The translations under genes and the position numbers were made by a program. DNA of 64,000 nt from JASMTM01 sp964441735. GTDB lineage: Bacteria > Thermotogota > Thermotogae > Petrotogales > Kosmotogaceae. Numbering within the stretch: the stretch's first letter is position 1; each line of letters starts with the position of its first letter. Below the pieces are notes generated by a model. That model saw only the letters and a list, made by a program, of their open reading frames with translations. It had not been told where the DNA came from and did not search any database. Shown in pieces: positions 42,412 to 51,642 of the stretch. The stretch is from NCBI GenBank assembly GCA_964441735.1, contig CAYTVB010000001.1, forward strand, positions 1 to 64,000, read 5' to 3'.

Positions 42412-43449
42412 TTACGAATTATTGTTTGGTAACACTACTGTTCTTTGATCATTTCCCTCTGGTTTTCTTAGAAGTTCTTTATCGAGTTCTCCCAGTTCTA
42501 TAGTTTTGGTAACAAGAGCGGAAATATCAATTATTGATTTTGAAATTATCATGGCTGCTTCTCTGAAATCTTCCATGGTTCTGCCTTCAGTACCTGTTAT
42601 TCTTTTTTCTGAGTAATGCAGTTTATTTATGTCAAATGACATTTCATCACTTGGATGTAGTGATGTATATATAACAACTGTTCCCATTTTTCTTACGTAG
42701 TTCAAAGAATCGTTAATGGCTCTTGCCACAGGCGCTGTTATAAAAACAGCGTCAAATCCAAACCCGTTATTCACTAATTTAGACATCTCTTCACATTCAT
42801 CAGGTTTCATGGTTTTTATTCCAAGGGATGAAATAAAATCACGTCTTTCGTTATTGGGTTCGCTGATAACCGGAAGTGTCCCAAAAGCTTTGGCTATTTT
42901 TGCATGTAAAACACCCATTGTTCCTCCACCAAGTATTAAAACAGTATCCCCCGGTGAAAGTGAAGCCTTTTTTACACTGTGGATACAACAGGCAAGTGGT
43001 TCAGATAAAGAAAGTGTACGAAATTCTGTGTTTTTATCAACCACAAAAACCTGTTTTCTGTTAACTATAATTAATTCAGAAAACCCTCCAGCGATAAGGA
43101 AAGTATCTCCAAGTTTTCTTCCTTTTCTTGAATTTACACAAAGATTGTCCATTCCGCGCACGCAGTAATAACAATGTCCACATCTGTTTATTGTATCTAG
43201 AGCAGCATAATCACCAATATCGATGTCGTTAACATTGTCACCAATTTCTACAATTTCCCCAGAAACCTCATGTCCACCAATTACAGGTAAAGGAACCTTT
43301 ATCTTTCCTCCAAAAATTCTTCTGTCTGTTGTACAAACACCACAGGATTTTACTCTTACAAGTAATTCATCAGGTTTCAGTTTGGGTATTTCATAACTTT
43401 TCAGTTCTCCTTTTCCTGCTTCAGTAATAACAAATGCTTTAGTATTCAC
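42412..43449 (-). CDS. Zinc-dependent alcohol/polyol dehydrogenase (MDR family)
   Basis: The 345-residue protein has the medium-chain dehydrogenase layout: catalytic Zn ligands in CGVCTTD and GGHEVSG, structural Zn Cys cluster CGHCYYCVRGMDNLC, and NAD-binding GGGTMGVLHAKIA. It resembles sorbitol/threonine/galactitol-type enzymes that oxidise polyols to keto sugars with NAD(P). It is the first gene of the operon. With the ABC importer, aldolase and FGGY kinase downstream, an import-oxidise-phosphorylate-cleave route is likely. The upstream ~160 bases should hold the promoter, which I could not assign. Confidence 0.88.
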   Translation of the reverse strand: MNTKAFVITEAGKGELKSYEIPKLKPDELLVRVKSCGVCTTDRRIFGGKIKVPLPVIGGHEVSGEIVEIGDNVNDIDIGDYAALDTINRCGHCYYCVRGMDNLCVNSRKGRKLGDTFLIAGGFSELIIVNRKQVFVVDKNTEFRTLSLSEPLACCIHSVKKASLSPGDTVLILGGGTMGVLHAKIAKAFGTLPVISEPNNERRDFISSLGIKTMKPDECEEMSKLVNNGFGFDAVFITAPVARAINDSLNYVRKMGTVVIYTSLHPSDEMSFDINKLHYSEKRITGTEGRTMEDFREAAMIISKSIIDISALVTKTIELGELDKELLRKPEGNDQRTVVLPNNNS

Positions 43450-43613
43450 AATATCACCCCGTATTTAATTCGCTAATCATCGAATTTATTTCAATAATGC
43501 CATTAAAACAACGATTACTCCAAAAACCACGAGGGCTGATTATATACGATTAGAAGAAATAATAATTAATTATTAGCGTCAGAATACATCATACGCAAGC
43601 ATTGCACCATAGT

Positions 43614-44612
43614 TTACTTATAAATAATCAGAATTAATATTGCAAAAACTATTAAAAGTATGGTCCATAATAGCGCGGCGTTGCGGAAGCCTTTTCTTGC
43701 AGTGTCTTCTTTCCACCAGACTCTTGGTTTGATACCAAATATTCTGAATGTTAAAACACTTGCAAGATTAATACAGGTAACATTGACAGCAAACAAAAGA
43801 AGAGCACCACCGGAAAGCGCAAAATTTCCATTACCCAACAACATTCCGAAGATAACCAGTGGTGGTAACAATGCTACTGAAACCATTACACCGATGAGAG
43901 ATGTTAATCGTGCTGAGGTAAAGACGAGAGTACCTGCAAGCCCTGAAGCAAGAGCGAGTACAATATCAGAAATATTCAAAAAAGTTCTTGAAGAAATTTC
44001 GTAAACGGTAGCATCTATTTCAAAGAGGAAACCAATAAAAATAGAGAAAATGAGTGCAGCAGAAAAGCGGTAAAGCATTTGTCTTAAGGCTTTGAATGAT
44101 AGTTTTGTGTCTCCAAGTACTGTTCCCAAAGACAATCCAACATTGGGTCCTAACATGGGCGCTATAACCATTGCACCAACAACTATTGCAACATTATTCC
44201 TAATTAACCCAATGGCACCAACTATAGATGCAATGATGGTAAAGGCCATTTCTGTAAACGTTGTCCCGATTGCATCTGAAACATCCGTGTATATTTCGTC
44301 GATACTTACTCCGAGCATCTTAAAGCGTTCTTCTTTTTCCTGCTGTTTCTCTTTCTCGGGTTGTTCTATTCTTGGTAGTGAAGCTTCAAGTGGAACAACC
44401 AGCAAACGGAAATTTTCATGAGAGCTAAATTTCTTGTCAAGTTTTTCTATTAATTCACCGCTCAAAGAAGAATCGATAATTAATTTAATTGCGGAAGTAC
44501 CTTCATTTGTTGGATAGTACCATGAATGGTCTTTTTCATAATCCTTTACTATTTCTTCAATTTCTTCCTTTTGTTCATCTGAAAAATGAATTTCCATTAG
44601 CCTTAGAGCCAC
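43614..44612 (-). CDS. DUF389 family membrane protein (TIGR00341)
   Basis: The 332-residue protein has an N-terminal soluble part (about 1-120) and about six membrane helices. FTIIASIVGAIGLIRNNVAIVVGAMVIAPMLGPNVGLSLG is the DUF389/TIGR00341 signature. Function of the family is unknown; a transport or membrane-stress role has been supposed. The start is GTG with AAGGCG five bases upstream; ATG (MEIHF, 15 bases further in) is an alternative. Monocistronic by spacing. Confidence 0.87.
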   Translation of the reverse strand: MALRLMEIHFSDEQKEEIEEIVKDYEKDHSWYYPTNEGTSAIKLIIDSSLSGELIEKLDKKFSSHENFRLLVVPLEASLPRIEQPEKEKQQEKEERFKMLGVSIDEIYTDVSDAIGTTFTEMAFTIIASIVGAIGLIRNNVAIVVGAMVIAPMLGPNVGLSLGTVLGDTKLSFKALRQMLYRFSAALIFSIFIGFLFEIDATVYEISSRTFLNISDIVLALASGLAGTLVFTSARLTSLIGVMVSVALLPPLVIFGMLLGNGNFALSGGALLLFAVNVTCINLASVLTFRIFGIKPRVWWKEDTARKGFRNAALLWTILLIVFAILILIIYK

Positions 44613-44758
44613 ATGATCGCCTTCTTAGAAGAATTATAGATAACGACAAATATAGGATAGCACAGGGAATGTAAATTACAGATATGGTGGAATACTGAAA
44701 ACTTTTTGAATTTTCGTGAATGTATTGCTTGAAAAAAACTAATTAAATTCAACAATAT

Positions 44759-45436
44759 TCACGTTATAAAATTAATAACTTCATCGAAGCTTTCCGCTTT
44801 TTTACATTCAAGATCTCGCACTTTTCCATCATTTTCAAAAAGAATGAAGTCTATTCCTGCTCTCCGTGCCCCAAGAAAATCACTTTCAGGGTTATCTCCT
44901 ATGTATATTGATTTTTCAATAGGGACGCCTGACAGATTCGATGCTTCGAAAAATATCTTTGGATCGGGTTTGGGTTTACCAACACGTTCAGAGGTTAGAA
45001 CAAACTCTATATATTTGTCCAGATTGAGTTTTTTACTCCTGCCTTGCTGAACTCTCTCAACACCATTTGTAATGACTGCCATTCTTTGTCCTTTTTGTTT
45101 AAGGTATTTCAGGGCGTTTTCAGCGCCTGGCATGAAAAAAGCAAGCCTTGATAATTCATCCAGATACTCTTTGGAAGTTAATCCTGGATCACCATTATTT
45201 ATGCCAGCAGATTCAAAGAATTCTTCAAAACGGGCTACGACGATATAGTCCTTTTTATATTTCCCCTGAGCAAAATAGCTCCACCACTTTTCGTTTATCT
45301 TCTCATACAGTTCTCGCATTTTTTCGTCAACAGTCAATCCATAACGTTTCATGGATCTTTTCAAGGCTTCTCTCTGCGATTTGTTGAAATCGAGTAACGT
45401 ATTGTCCAGATCAAAATAAACCATTTCGTACTTCAA
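44759..45436 (-). CDS. HAD-superfamily phosphatase, YjjG-like
   Basis: The ~225-residue protein carries all HAD motifs: DLDNTLLDF (Asp nucleophile and acid/base Asp), ITNGV (motif II), GKPKPDPKIF (motif III Lys) and IYIGDNPESDFLGA (motif IV). YjjG-type enzymes dephosphorylate nucleotides and small phosphates, limiting toxic pyrimidine analogues. The start is set at TTG 45436, with AAGGA eight bases upstream, because longer readings overlap the preceding gene and have no ribosome site. It is likely co-transcribed with the dehydrogenase gene before it. Confidence 0.85.
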   Translation of the reverse strand: MKYEMVYFDLDNTLLDFNKSQREALKRSMKRYGLTVDEKMRELYEKINEKWWSYFAQGKYKKDYIVVARFEEFFESAGINNGDPGLTSKEYLDELSRLAFFMPGAENALKYLKQKGQRMAVITNGVERVQQGRSKKLNLDKYIEFVLTSERVGKPKPDPKIFFEASNLSGVPIEKSIYIGDNPESDFLGARRAGIDFILFENDGKVRDLECKKAESFDEVINFIT

Positions 45437-45440
45437 GATA

Positions 45441-46415
45441 TCATTCCTTTCCAATTTTAAAAATTGTTTTCATAGAATTTCTGGCATGTTCAAAGGCTTT
45501 TTTGTAATTATCCAGACTAAATTCAGAGTCAACCATGGGAGGAACATTGATTGATTTATTTTTTAGAGCTTCAATAGCTTCATGAAAATTACCACATCGT
45601 GATCCCACAAGTTTAATTTCATTGACCACAGCTGGTGAAAGATTGACACCATCATTACCTGCATAGGTGCTTTTTAGAATAATTGTGCCTGTGGGTTTTG
45701 TTAAAAAAAGTCCTGCTTTAAGTCCTTTTGAATTCCCCGTTGCTTCAATGATGATGTCAAATTTCTTTCTGAATTCCGAAACATACTCATATTTATGATT
45801 TTTGAAGTTAATATACTTTGTACTCAAAGATGCGATTCTATCCGGATGTTTACCAAATAATATATGTCTTATTTGCTTTGATTCAAGGACCTGTGATATT
45901 AAAAGGCCAAGTTTTCCGTCTCCCAGAACTCCTACCATTTTATCTGAAGTAAATTCTGAACACTCGAGTACCTGAAATGCAGCTGCCAAAGATTCGACAA
46001 ATACCGCTTCGTCATCAGAAATATTTTCTGGCAGTACATGCAGGTTTTCGTTGGGCAAAACTGCGTACTCGGCGAAGACACCATTCCAGTTATCAATGCC
46101 AAGAACTCTAATATCTCTACAATGCTTTTTAAATCCTTTTTCACACATATCACAGTGACCGCAACCTATATTTATTTCACCAACTACACGTTTGCCTGAT
46201 AAATTCTTTTGTCTGCTCTTTTCGACAACTCCAACGAATTCATGTCCTGGAATACCTTTAAAATCCATGTAACCCTTCATTATTTCCAGATCGGTATCAC
46301 AAATAGCGGCCTTAATAACCTTGATCAATGAATGTGTATTGATGCCATAGTCTTTAAGATCGGGTTTTTCAATTTCCCTAAGGTGCATTTTTTTATCAAA
46401 GAACAAAGCTTTCAT
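45441..46415 (-). CDS. Zinc-dependent alcohol dehydrogenase-like protein
   Basis: Medium-chain dehydrogenase with catalytic Zn ligands in AICDTDLEI and GHEFVG, structural Cys cluster CGHCDMCEKGFKKHC, and a cofactor loop VGVLGDGKLGLL. At 324 residues it is a little short for the family. It resembles glucose-dehydrogenase-like or threonine-dehydrogenase-like members; the substrate is unknown. ATG overlaps the end of the preceding PLP-enzyme gene and has GGAAGGTG upstream, so it is in an operon with that enzyme and the HAD phosphatase. Confidence 0.82.
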   Translation of the reverse strand: MKALFFDKKMHLREIEKPDLKDYGINTHSLIKVIKAAICDTDLEIMKGYMDFKGIPGHEFVGVVEKSRQKNLSGKRVVGEINIGCGHCDMCEKGFKKHCRDIRVLGIDNWNGVFAEYAVLPNENLHVLPENISDDEAVFVESLAAAFQVLECSEFTSDKMVGVLGDGKLGLLISQVLESKQIRHILFGKHPDRIASLSTKYINFKNHKYEYVSEFRKKFDIIIEATGNSKGLKAGLFLTKPTGTIILKSTYAGNDGVNLSPAVVNEIKLVGSRCGNFHEAIEALKNKSINVPPMVDSEFSLDNYKKAFEHARNSMKTIFKIGKE

Positions 46416-47603
46416 TTAAACACCTTCCATTGCCTGTTTAACATCAGAAATTATATCCGCTGAATTTTCAAGACCTGCTGAAATTCTGATCGTTTTCTTT
46501 TTAAAACCAAATTCATGAAGCTTTTCTTCAGGGTAATCTCTGTGTGTCATTAAAGCAGGAATTTCTACAAGTGTTTCAGCATCTCCAAGACTAACGGCTA
46601 ATTTCAACATTCTCAGTCGCTTTACAAAAGTTTTTGCAATATCAAGATTTCCCTTTAATTCAAAACTAACTATGCCTCCGAACCCCGACATTTGCTTGAG
46701 TGCAATTTGATGTCCGTGATGACTTTCAAGAGATGGATGTAATACCCTTTCAACGTTTGAATTGTTTATTAGATAATTCGTTAACTCCAGTGCGTTACTG
46801 TTATGCCTTTCCATACGAAGATGAAGGGTCTTTAACCCACGCAGAAGAAGCCATGCATCAAAGGGGCTCACAACACCTCCAAGTTCGCACATAAATCCAA
46901 ATTTCAGTTTGTGTATATAATCTTGATCCCTTGATATTGCTATACCCCCGACCACATCACCGTGACCTGAAATATATTTAGTGGCACTATGGACTACTAC
47001 ATCAACACCGTATTCCAGAGGTCTTTGAAAGTAAGGTGTTGCAAATGTATTATCGACAACAACTGTGATATTATGTTTCCTGGCTAACTGAACAATCGCT
47101 TTAATGTCAATGATTTCCATTGATGGATTGGTAGGGGTCTCGAAAAAAATGACTCTGGTTCTGTCTGTTATCAATGTCTCTATTTTGTTGATGTCAGTCA
47201 TATCTGTAAAAACTGTTTTTATTCCATAATTGGGCAATAAAGAATTAAGTGCTGAAAATGTTGAACCATATAGATTTCTGTGGGCTATAATTTCTTCATC
47301 TTTTTTGGCAAGAGATAAAAGAACGGTTGTTATCGCAGCCATTCCAGATGAAAAAGCAACTGAATCAATACCATTTTCTAAAGCAGCCATCCTTCGTTCA
47401 AGCAGATTTATTGTTGGATTACCGCCACGGGTATACACGTAGGCTTTTCTTTTAAAGTCAAATGTATCTTCTGCTTGCTTAATGTCCTTAAAAGTGAATG
47501 TAGAGGTCAGATATACAGGATTATTCAGGGCTTGATGCTGGTCTTCTTCTTCACCTGCATGAATGGCAAGGGTATCGAAGTTAAATTTTTTTCTTTTATT
47601 CAT
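46416..47603 (-). CDS. Cys/Met metabolism PLP enzyme (gamma-lyase / gamma-synthase type)
   Basis: The ~395-residue protein belongs to the trans-sulfuration PLP family: YTRGGNPTINLLE, SSGMAAITT (phosphate contact), VVVDNTFATPYFQ (Asp to pyridine N), and the Schiff-base Lys in HSATKYISGHGDVVGG. Where methionine gamma-lyases have a reactive Cys (YGCT), this protein has YGST, so cystathionine gamma-synthase/lyase or O-acetylhomoserine chemistry is equally possible. ATG 47603 has AAGGGG eight bases upstream and is preferred to ATG 47624. First gene of a small operon with the alcohol dehydrogenase and HAD phosphatase. Confidence 0.85.
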   Translation of the reverse strand: MNKRKKFNFDTLAIHAGEEEDQHQALNNPVYLTSTFTFKDIKQAEDTFDFKRKAYVYTRGGNPTINLLERRMAALENGIDSVAFSSGMAAITTVLLSLAKKDEEIIAHRNLYGSTFSALNSLLPNYGIKTVFTDMTDINKIETLITDRTRVIFFETPTNPSMEIIDIKAIVQLARKHNITVVVDNTFATPYFQRPLEYGVDVVVHSATKYISGHGDVVGGIAISRDQDYIHKLKFGFMCELGGVVSPFDAWLLLRGLKTLHLRMERHNSNALELTNYLINNSNVERVLHPSLESHHGHQIALKQMSGFGGIVSFELKGNLDIAKTFVKRLRMLKLAVSLGDAETLVEIPALMTHRDYPEEKLHEFGFKKKTIRISAGLENSADIISDVKQAMEGV

Positions 47604-47652
47604 AAAAACAACCCCTTTTTTCATAAATACGAACTAAACTAAAAGTCATTTT

Positions 47653-47844
47653 TTAGCTGTTCATTTTTATAAAGTACTTTATACTCCTATCCCATGTTTT
47701 TTCCTGTTCATCGGTGAAGTAACATGCAGGTAATTCACCGCGACGTTGATGGTACTCTATACATTCACAACATTTGCCTTTTCTCGGACAACCAGGATAG
47801 GTGCAGTTGCATTTTTTAAGATTTTCATTAAGTGAGCATTCCAT
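47653..47844 (-). CDS. Small Cys-rich protein (DUF6485-like)
   Basis: The 63-residue protein carries a Cys pattern CNCTYPGC-RKGKCCECIEYH near its N-terminus, followed by ELPACYF. Such clustered Cys suggest metal binding; the pattern recalls the DUF6485 family of anaerobes, whose function is unknown. The ATG has AGGAGGTTAT upstream. It precedes the PLP-enzyme gene in the same orientation, which may or may not be functional linkage. Confidence 0.72.
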   Translation of the reverse strand: MECSLNENLKKCNCTYPGCPRKGKCCECIEYHQRRGELPACYFTDEQEKTWDRSIKYFIKMNS

Positions 47845-47921
47845 TATATAACCTCCTGTCTTGATATTCGTGTGATATTATTTTACCAAAGAAAAGGAAT
47901 ATGGAGTGGGAGGATTATTAA

Positions 47922-48986
47922 ATGAAACATTTTACTCTTATCGTAATTTTGTTTTTCTTAACAATAACAGTTTTAACTCAACCCGTTATTCCTGAAGCAG
48001 TCTCTGACCACTGGAACCAGTTAATAGGAAAATATGCCTTACAGTGTGGGGATCATTTTTATGTAAGAGAGAATGATGGCGCTTTAGAAATGCTTTATAA
48101 CCTGTATGAAGGAGAAGATATTGAAGGAGAAGAGATTTATTTCAATGGAGCAGACTACCTTATAATAGCCCTCAAAGAAATAACTGAAAACGAATACCAG
48201 CTGACTGATGATAACTTATTTGCAGCAGACAGGATTGTTTTTTATAGAAATGAGGAAGGTATTGGAATGTCGTGTAAGGTGGGCAAAGCCTTCTACAATC
48301 GCAGTCTATTTGGAGGAGAACCCTTTAATGAAAAAGGTGGGTTCAGAATAGATCCTGTTGAACCTGTTGGGTCGTTAAAACCATCTGCTTTAAAAGCAAA
48401 TCCACCAATAGAAGAAGGAGACTTTTTGAAACCTAACCTCGTCAACTTAAAAGAACTTGATGCCTCAATACTGCTTGATATTAGATATGCAACAGAAAAT
48501 AACTTTATGGGCAGTAAAATGTACGAACTAGCCAGAGCTTATATGCAAAGCCCTGCTGCGGAAGCACTTGTAAGGGTTAGCAATAAACTAAAGGAGTATG
48601 GATTGGGCTTGATAGTATATGATGCATATAGACCCTGGTATGTGACAAAATTGTTCTGGGATGCAACTCCCGATGATATGAAAAATTTTGTGGCTAATCC
48701 TGCATCCGGATCAAGGCATAACAGAGGATCAGCAGTTGATCTTGGTTTATACGATCTTGATACGGGTAAACCGCTAGAAATGATATCCGGATTTGACGAA
48801 TTCTCAGAAAGAGCTTATCCTGATTATCCTGGCGGAACAACTAGAAAGAGATTCTTAAGAGACCTGTTGATTGATGAAATGAAAAAAGAATGCTTTACTG
48901 TTTACCTGTATGAATGGTGGCATTTTGATTATTATACCTGGAAAAATTACGGTATCTTAAATATTACTTTTGAAGAACTGGAGTAA
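47922..48986 (+). CDS. Secreted VanX-like D-Ala-D-Ala dipeptidase with N-terminal extension
   Basis: A signal peptide (about 1-19) and an extra N-terminal domain of about 140 residues of unknown type precede a M15D dipeptidase domain (about 165-354). SRHNRGSAVDLGL holds the zinc His and Asp, and EWWHFDY holds the catalytic Glu and third zinc His. AYRPWYV carries the conserved Arg. The enzyme would cleave D-Ala-D-Ala or other dipeptides outside the cytoplasm, possibly in wall turnover or nutrition rather than vancomycin resistance, as no vanHA genes are near. The start has GGGAGGATTA upstream. Confidence 0.87.
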   Translation: MKHFTLIVILFFLTITVLTQPVIPEAVSDHWNQLIGKYALQCGDHFYVRENDGALEMLYNLYEGEDIEGEEIYFNGADYLIIALKEITENEYQLTDDNLFAADRIVFYRNEEGIGMSCKVGKAFYNRSLFGGEPFNEKGGFRIDPVEPVGSLKPSALKANPPIEEGDFLKPNLVNLKELDASILLDIRYATENNFMGSKMYELARAYMQSPAAEALVRVSNKLKEYGLGLIVYDAYRPWYVTKLFWDATPDDMKNFVANPASGSRHNRGSAVDLGLYDLDTGKPLEMISGFDEFSERAYPDYPGGTTRKRFLRDLLIDEMKKECFTVYLYEWWHFDYYTWKNYGILNITFEELE

Positions 48987-48998
48987 ACATATTTTAAA

Positions 48999-49028
48999 GC
49001 AAAAGCCGCTCAGTAGAGCGGCTTTTTA
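48999..49028. terminator. Bidirectional terminator between convergent genes
   Basis: An 11-bp stem AAAAGCCGCTC/GAGCGGCTTTT around a 4-base loop, followed by T on the plus side. It lies between the VanX-like stop and the ABC permease stop and can serve both. Confidence 0.88.
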
Positions 49029-49029
49029 T

Positions 49030-50709
49030 TTACATGTCTCCAGAAAGAAGTCTATGCGTTCTATCAACTGCAATTTTCCATAGATAAAATGAACCACCTA
49101 AACTGACTAAAACAAGTAAAAGACTCATTAACCAGGGCTGAATATAATCCCTTGAAAAATAACCAAGTGCAGCCATACCTGCAACGTAGCCAAAAATTAT
49201 TAGTATAGAAAAGGCTACGTTCAAATTTTGTTTCATTGCCTTTTGAGGATTATCCCATTCCAGCATGGGCCTGATAGCATCTATGATGAACTGGATGATA
49301 TTAAGAAATGTTACATTTAGCGCTGAAATTATGAAGGCAAGAATAATCTCGAATACACCTACATTTAGTATTATTCCTATGGCTATCGTTCCTATAAGAG
49401 GACCAATAAAGCTGATAGTGCTTACATGTAAAAGTTTTATTGTCAGTATAGTTTGAGACTTAACCGGGACTATTTTTAATTCGGGTAAATATTTGCCCTC
49501 TCTACTGAAAATTGATGAGGCAAGCCCATTTATTCCACCGCCCAGGATACCAACAAGAGTAGCTAATGGAATAAAATATGGGCTTAATAATTGTATATAA
49601 CTCTCAAACTGTTCCAGCTGGCCTGACTTATAGGTACTCAGTAGAATAATTATCATTACAGGAAACACGACTACATTTCCAAATCCGTTAAATGTAAACG
49701 ATGGTACTCTCAGGAAGTACTTCCATTCTCTGGAATAAAGTGCAGAGAATCTACTTTTTTGTTTCTGCAGGAAATGTGCGATTTCATCTGCTTTAAATGT
49801 CTTTTTTCCAGCGAAATGTTCCTGGAGTTGATTGTACATATTGTAGTATAATTTTCTTCCTATCCACAGGAGCGCACCAAATAAAGCCACATGCAACAAA
49901 ATATAAAGGAAAAACCATAAAAGCCCGGAAAAACCTTTACTAATTAATGCCTTTGAAGCCAGTATTGCAGGTGGATATGCCCTTCCAATTCTGACCAGCA
50001 ACCCTTCAGGGTTTGAAAACATTTCCATTATTTGTGCAGGTGACATATCACCTGACATTCCCTGTGCATTAATAAGTGCCACGAATATAATGATAGCTAC
50101 GAGCAATAATGAACTTATGAAATATATGAGAAAATCTCTGTGCTTGTTAAATCTGAAAATCCTTGCCAGTGGAAATACCACCAGCGCTGTTATGGTAACG
50201 GGTAAAATCTGGGACAAAAGGAAAATTATTATTCCGTAAATCCAGAATATTATTCCCGCAGATGTCTGAATTCCAAAGTATATTAATGGGGGCAAAAGGG
50301 TGACCAAAGAGATTATCATCTGGTCAAGGATAACCGTACTAAATTTTGCTGACATAACCTCTTCTGGTTTTAGTGGAAGTGTTATAAGAATTCTCATGTC
50401 CTTTGAAAACAGCATGGCTCCAATCATTAAAAAGATACCAAAAAAGAATCCGAGTAACCCGGTTACTACCATAAATTGAAGAAGGAAAAGTTCCAGAACA
50501 CCCAGCTGCGAATATTGTTGGTATGCATTTGTTATTAGTGATCCATACAGGGGAACCAGCCCCAGAGCACTCGTGCCAAATGCAAAAATAATTATAAGTG
50601 GTTCCCAGACTCGTTCCTTCTTTTCTATGTAATAGTAGTGCTTTTTTGATAATCCGTAATGCGAATTAATCAGCGTCCAGGTAAGAGAAATCCATTTCTT
50701 TAGTTTCAC
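49030..50709 (-). CDS. ABC-2-type exporter permease
   Basis: The 559-residue protein has about twelve hydrophobic segments and resembles large bacterial ABC exporter permeases of the 'putative ABC exporter' type. Its N-terminus is cytoplasmic; helices start at about 35. The start is GTG at 50709, 44 bases before the upstream ATPase stop on the opposite phase, with AGAGGTGAC at the proper distance, so the two are translationally linked. Substrate unknown. Confidence 0.78.
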   Translation of the reverse strand: MKLKKWISLTWTLINSHYGLSKKHYYYIEKKERVWEPLIIIFAFGTSALGLVPLYGSLITNAYQQYSQLGVLELFLLQFMVVTGLLGFFFGIFLMIGAMLFSKDMRILITLPLKPEEVMSAKFSTVILDQMIISLVTLLPPLIYFGIQTSAGIIFWIYGIIIFLLSQILPVTITALVVFPLARIFRFNKHRDFLIYFISSLLLVAIIIFVALINAQGMSGDMSPAQIMEMFSNPEGLLVRIGRAYPPAILASKALISKGFSGLLWFFLYILLHVALFGALLWIGRKLYYNMYNQLQEHFAGKKTFKADEIAHFLQKQKSRFSALYSREWKYFLRVPSFTFNGFGNVVVFPVMIIILLSTYKSGQLEQFESYIQLLSPYFIPLATLVGILGGGINGLASSIFSREGKYLPELKIVPVKSQTILTIKLLHVSTISFIGPLIGTIAIGIILNVGVFEIILAFIISALNVTFLNIIQFIIDAIRPMLEWDNPQKAMKQNLNVAFSILIIFGYVAGMAALGYFSRDYIQPWLMSLLLVLVSLGGSFYLWKIAVDRTHRLLSGDM

Positions 50710-51424
50710 TGCCCGTCACCTCTAAGAATAGTTTTTCAAGACTGCCTTTACCTCTTAATTCCTTAAGTTCATCAAATGTTCCCACAAATTCCAGTTTCCC
50801 CTTACTGATTATTCCCAGCCTGTCACATACCTTTTCAGCAATTTCCATAACGTGTGTTGAAAAGAAAATAGTATTACCGGCATTAGCATGTCTGCGCATC
50901 ATAAGCTTAAGTATGTATGCAGATTCTGGATCTAATCCCACTATCGGTTCATCAAGAATCCACAGATCAGGGTTATGGACCAGAGCAGCTATTAATGAAA
51001 GCTTCTGTTTCATACCATGAGAATATGAGGAAACGGGATCATTTATCGCATCAATTAATTTAAAATCTCTCAGAAGTCTTTCAATTCTTTCTGCCCTTTT
51101 ATCAGCAGGTACCTCAAACATGTCAGCTATAAATTTTAGATACTCTATACCTTTTAGTTTTTCCATTATAAGCGGTTCATCTGAAACATATCCCATTATT
51201 GATTTTGCTTTTTCGGGTTCTTTCTGAACATTATTATTTCCTACAAATACTTTTCCCCTGGTAGGGCTTAAAAGACCAACAATCATCTTTATTGTTGTGG
51301 TTTTTCCAGCACCATTGGGGCCCAGGAATCCAAATATCTCACCCTTTTTAACATCCAGGGAGATATCATTTACTGCTGTAATCCCTCCGCTGTAAACCTT
51401 GGTTATGTTTTTTAAGCTGATCAA
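50666..51424 (-). CDS. ABC transporter ATP-binding protein (exporter)
   Basis: A single ABC domain of 252 residues: GPNGAGKTTTIKM (Walker A), SYSHGMKQKLSLIAAL (signature variant common in ABC-2 exporters), LWILDEPIVGLDP (Walker B) and STHVMEIAEKV (switch His). The TTG at 51424 is chosen because GAGAGGTG lies six bases upstream and the family's N-terminus begins here; an ORF extends to 51622 but that part looks non-coding. Works with the overlapping permease gene. Confidence 0.87.
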   Translation of the reverse strand: MISLKNITKVYSGGITAVNDISLDVKKGEIFGFLGPNGAGKTTTIKMIVGLLSPTRGKVFVGNNNVQKEPEKAKSIMGYVSDEPLIMEKLKGIEYLKFIADMFEVPADKRAERIERLLRDFKLIDAINDPVSSYSHGMKQKLSLIAALVHNPDLWILDEPIVGLDPESAYILKLMMRRHANAGNTIFFSTHVMEIAEKVCDRLGIISKGKLEFVGTFDELKELRGKGSLEKLFLEVTGSETKEMDFSYLDAD

Positions 51425-51560
51425 TGAAAACACCTCTCTATTAGTGTATTTATTTTTATCTGGTAAAATAATGTTCATTACTCTTCCATCGACAAATCCT
51501 ATTTTCCCTGAACTGTTTTTTATGAATTTCATATGTAACATCATAATCTTTTCAAAAAAT

Positions 51561-51572
51561 AGTTGGCCAACT
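51561..51572. promoter_or_regulatory. 12-bp perfect palindrome upstream of the second exporter unit
   Basis: AGTTGGCCAACT lies in the 218-base gap before the TTG at 51424. A possible minus-strand -10 (TATACA, 51574-51579) adjoins it. It may be an operator for this ATPase-permease pair, but no regulator is linked. Confidence 0.35.
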
Positions 51573-51642
51573 GTATAACTCTCTTTAAAGTGAGTTAGAA
51601 GATGCTTAATATGAACAAACAAGTAGAGCTCTTTAAATATCG

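Noticed and set aside
42716..43168. 150-residue plus-strand ORF inside the alcohol dehydrogenase gene
   Set aside because: Antisense shadow; the opposite strand has all dehydrogenase motifs.
47922..48986. Vancomycin resistance determinant
   Set aside because: VanX-like domain is present but no vanH/vanA or VanRS genes; the protein is secreted, unlike VanX.
51425..51622. 66-residue N-terminal extension of the exporter ATPase
   Set aside because: The ABC domain begins at the TTG with a good ribosome site; the extension holds a palindrome and possible promoter.
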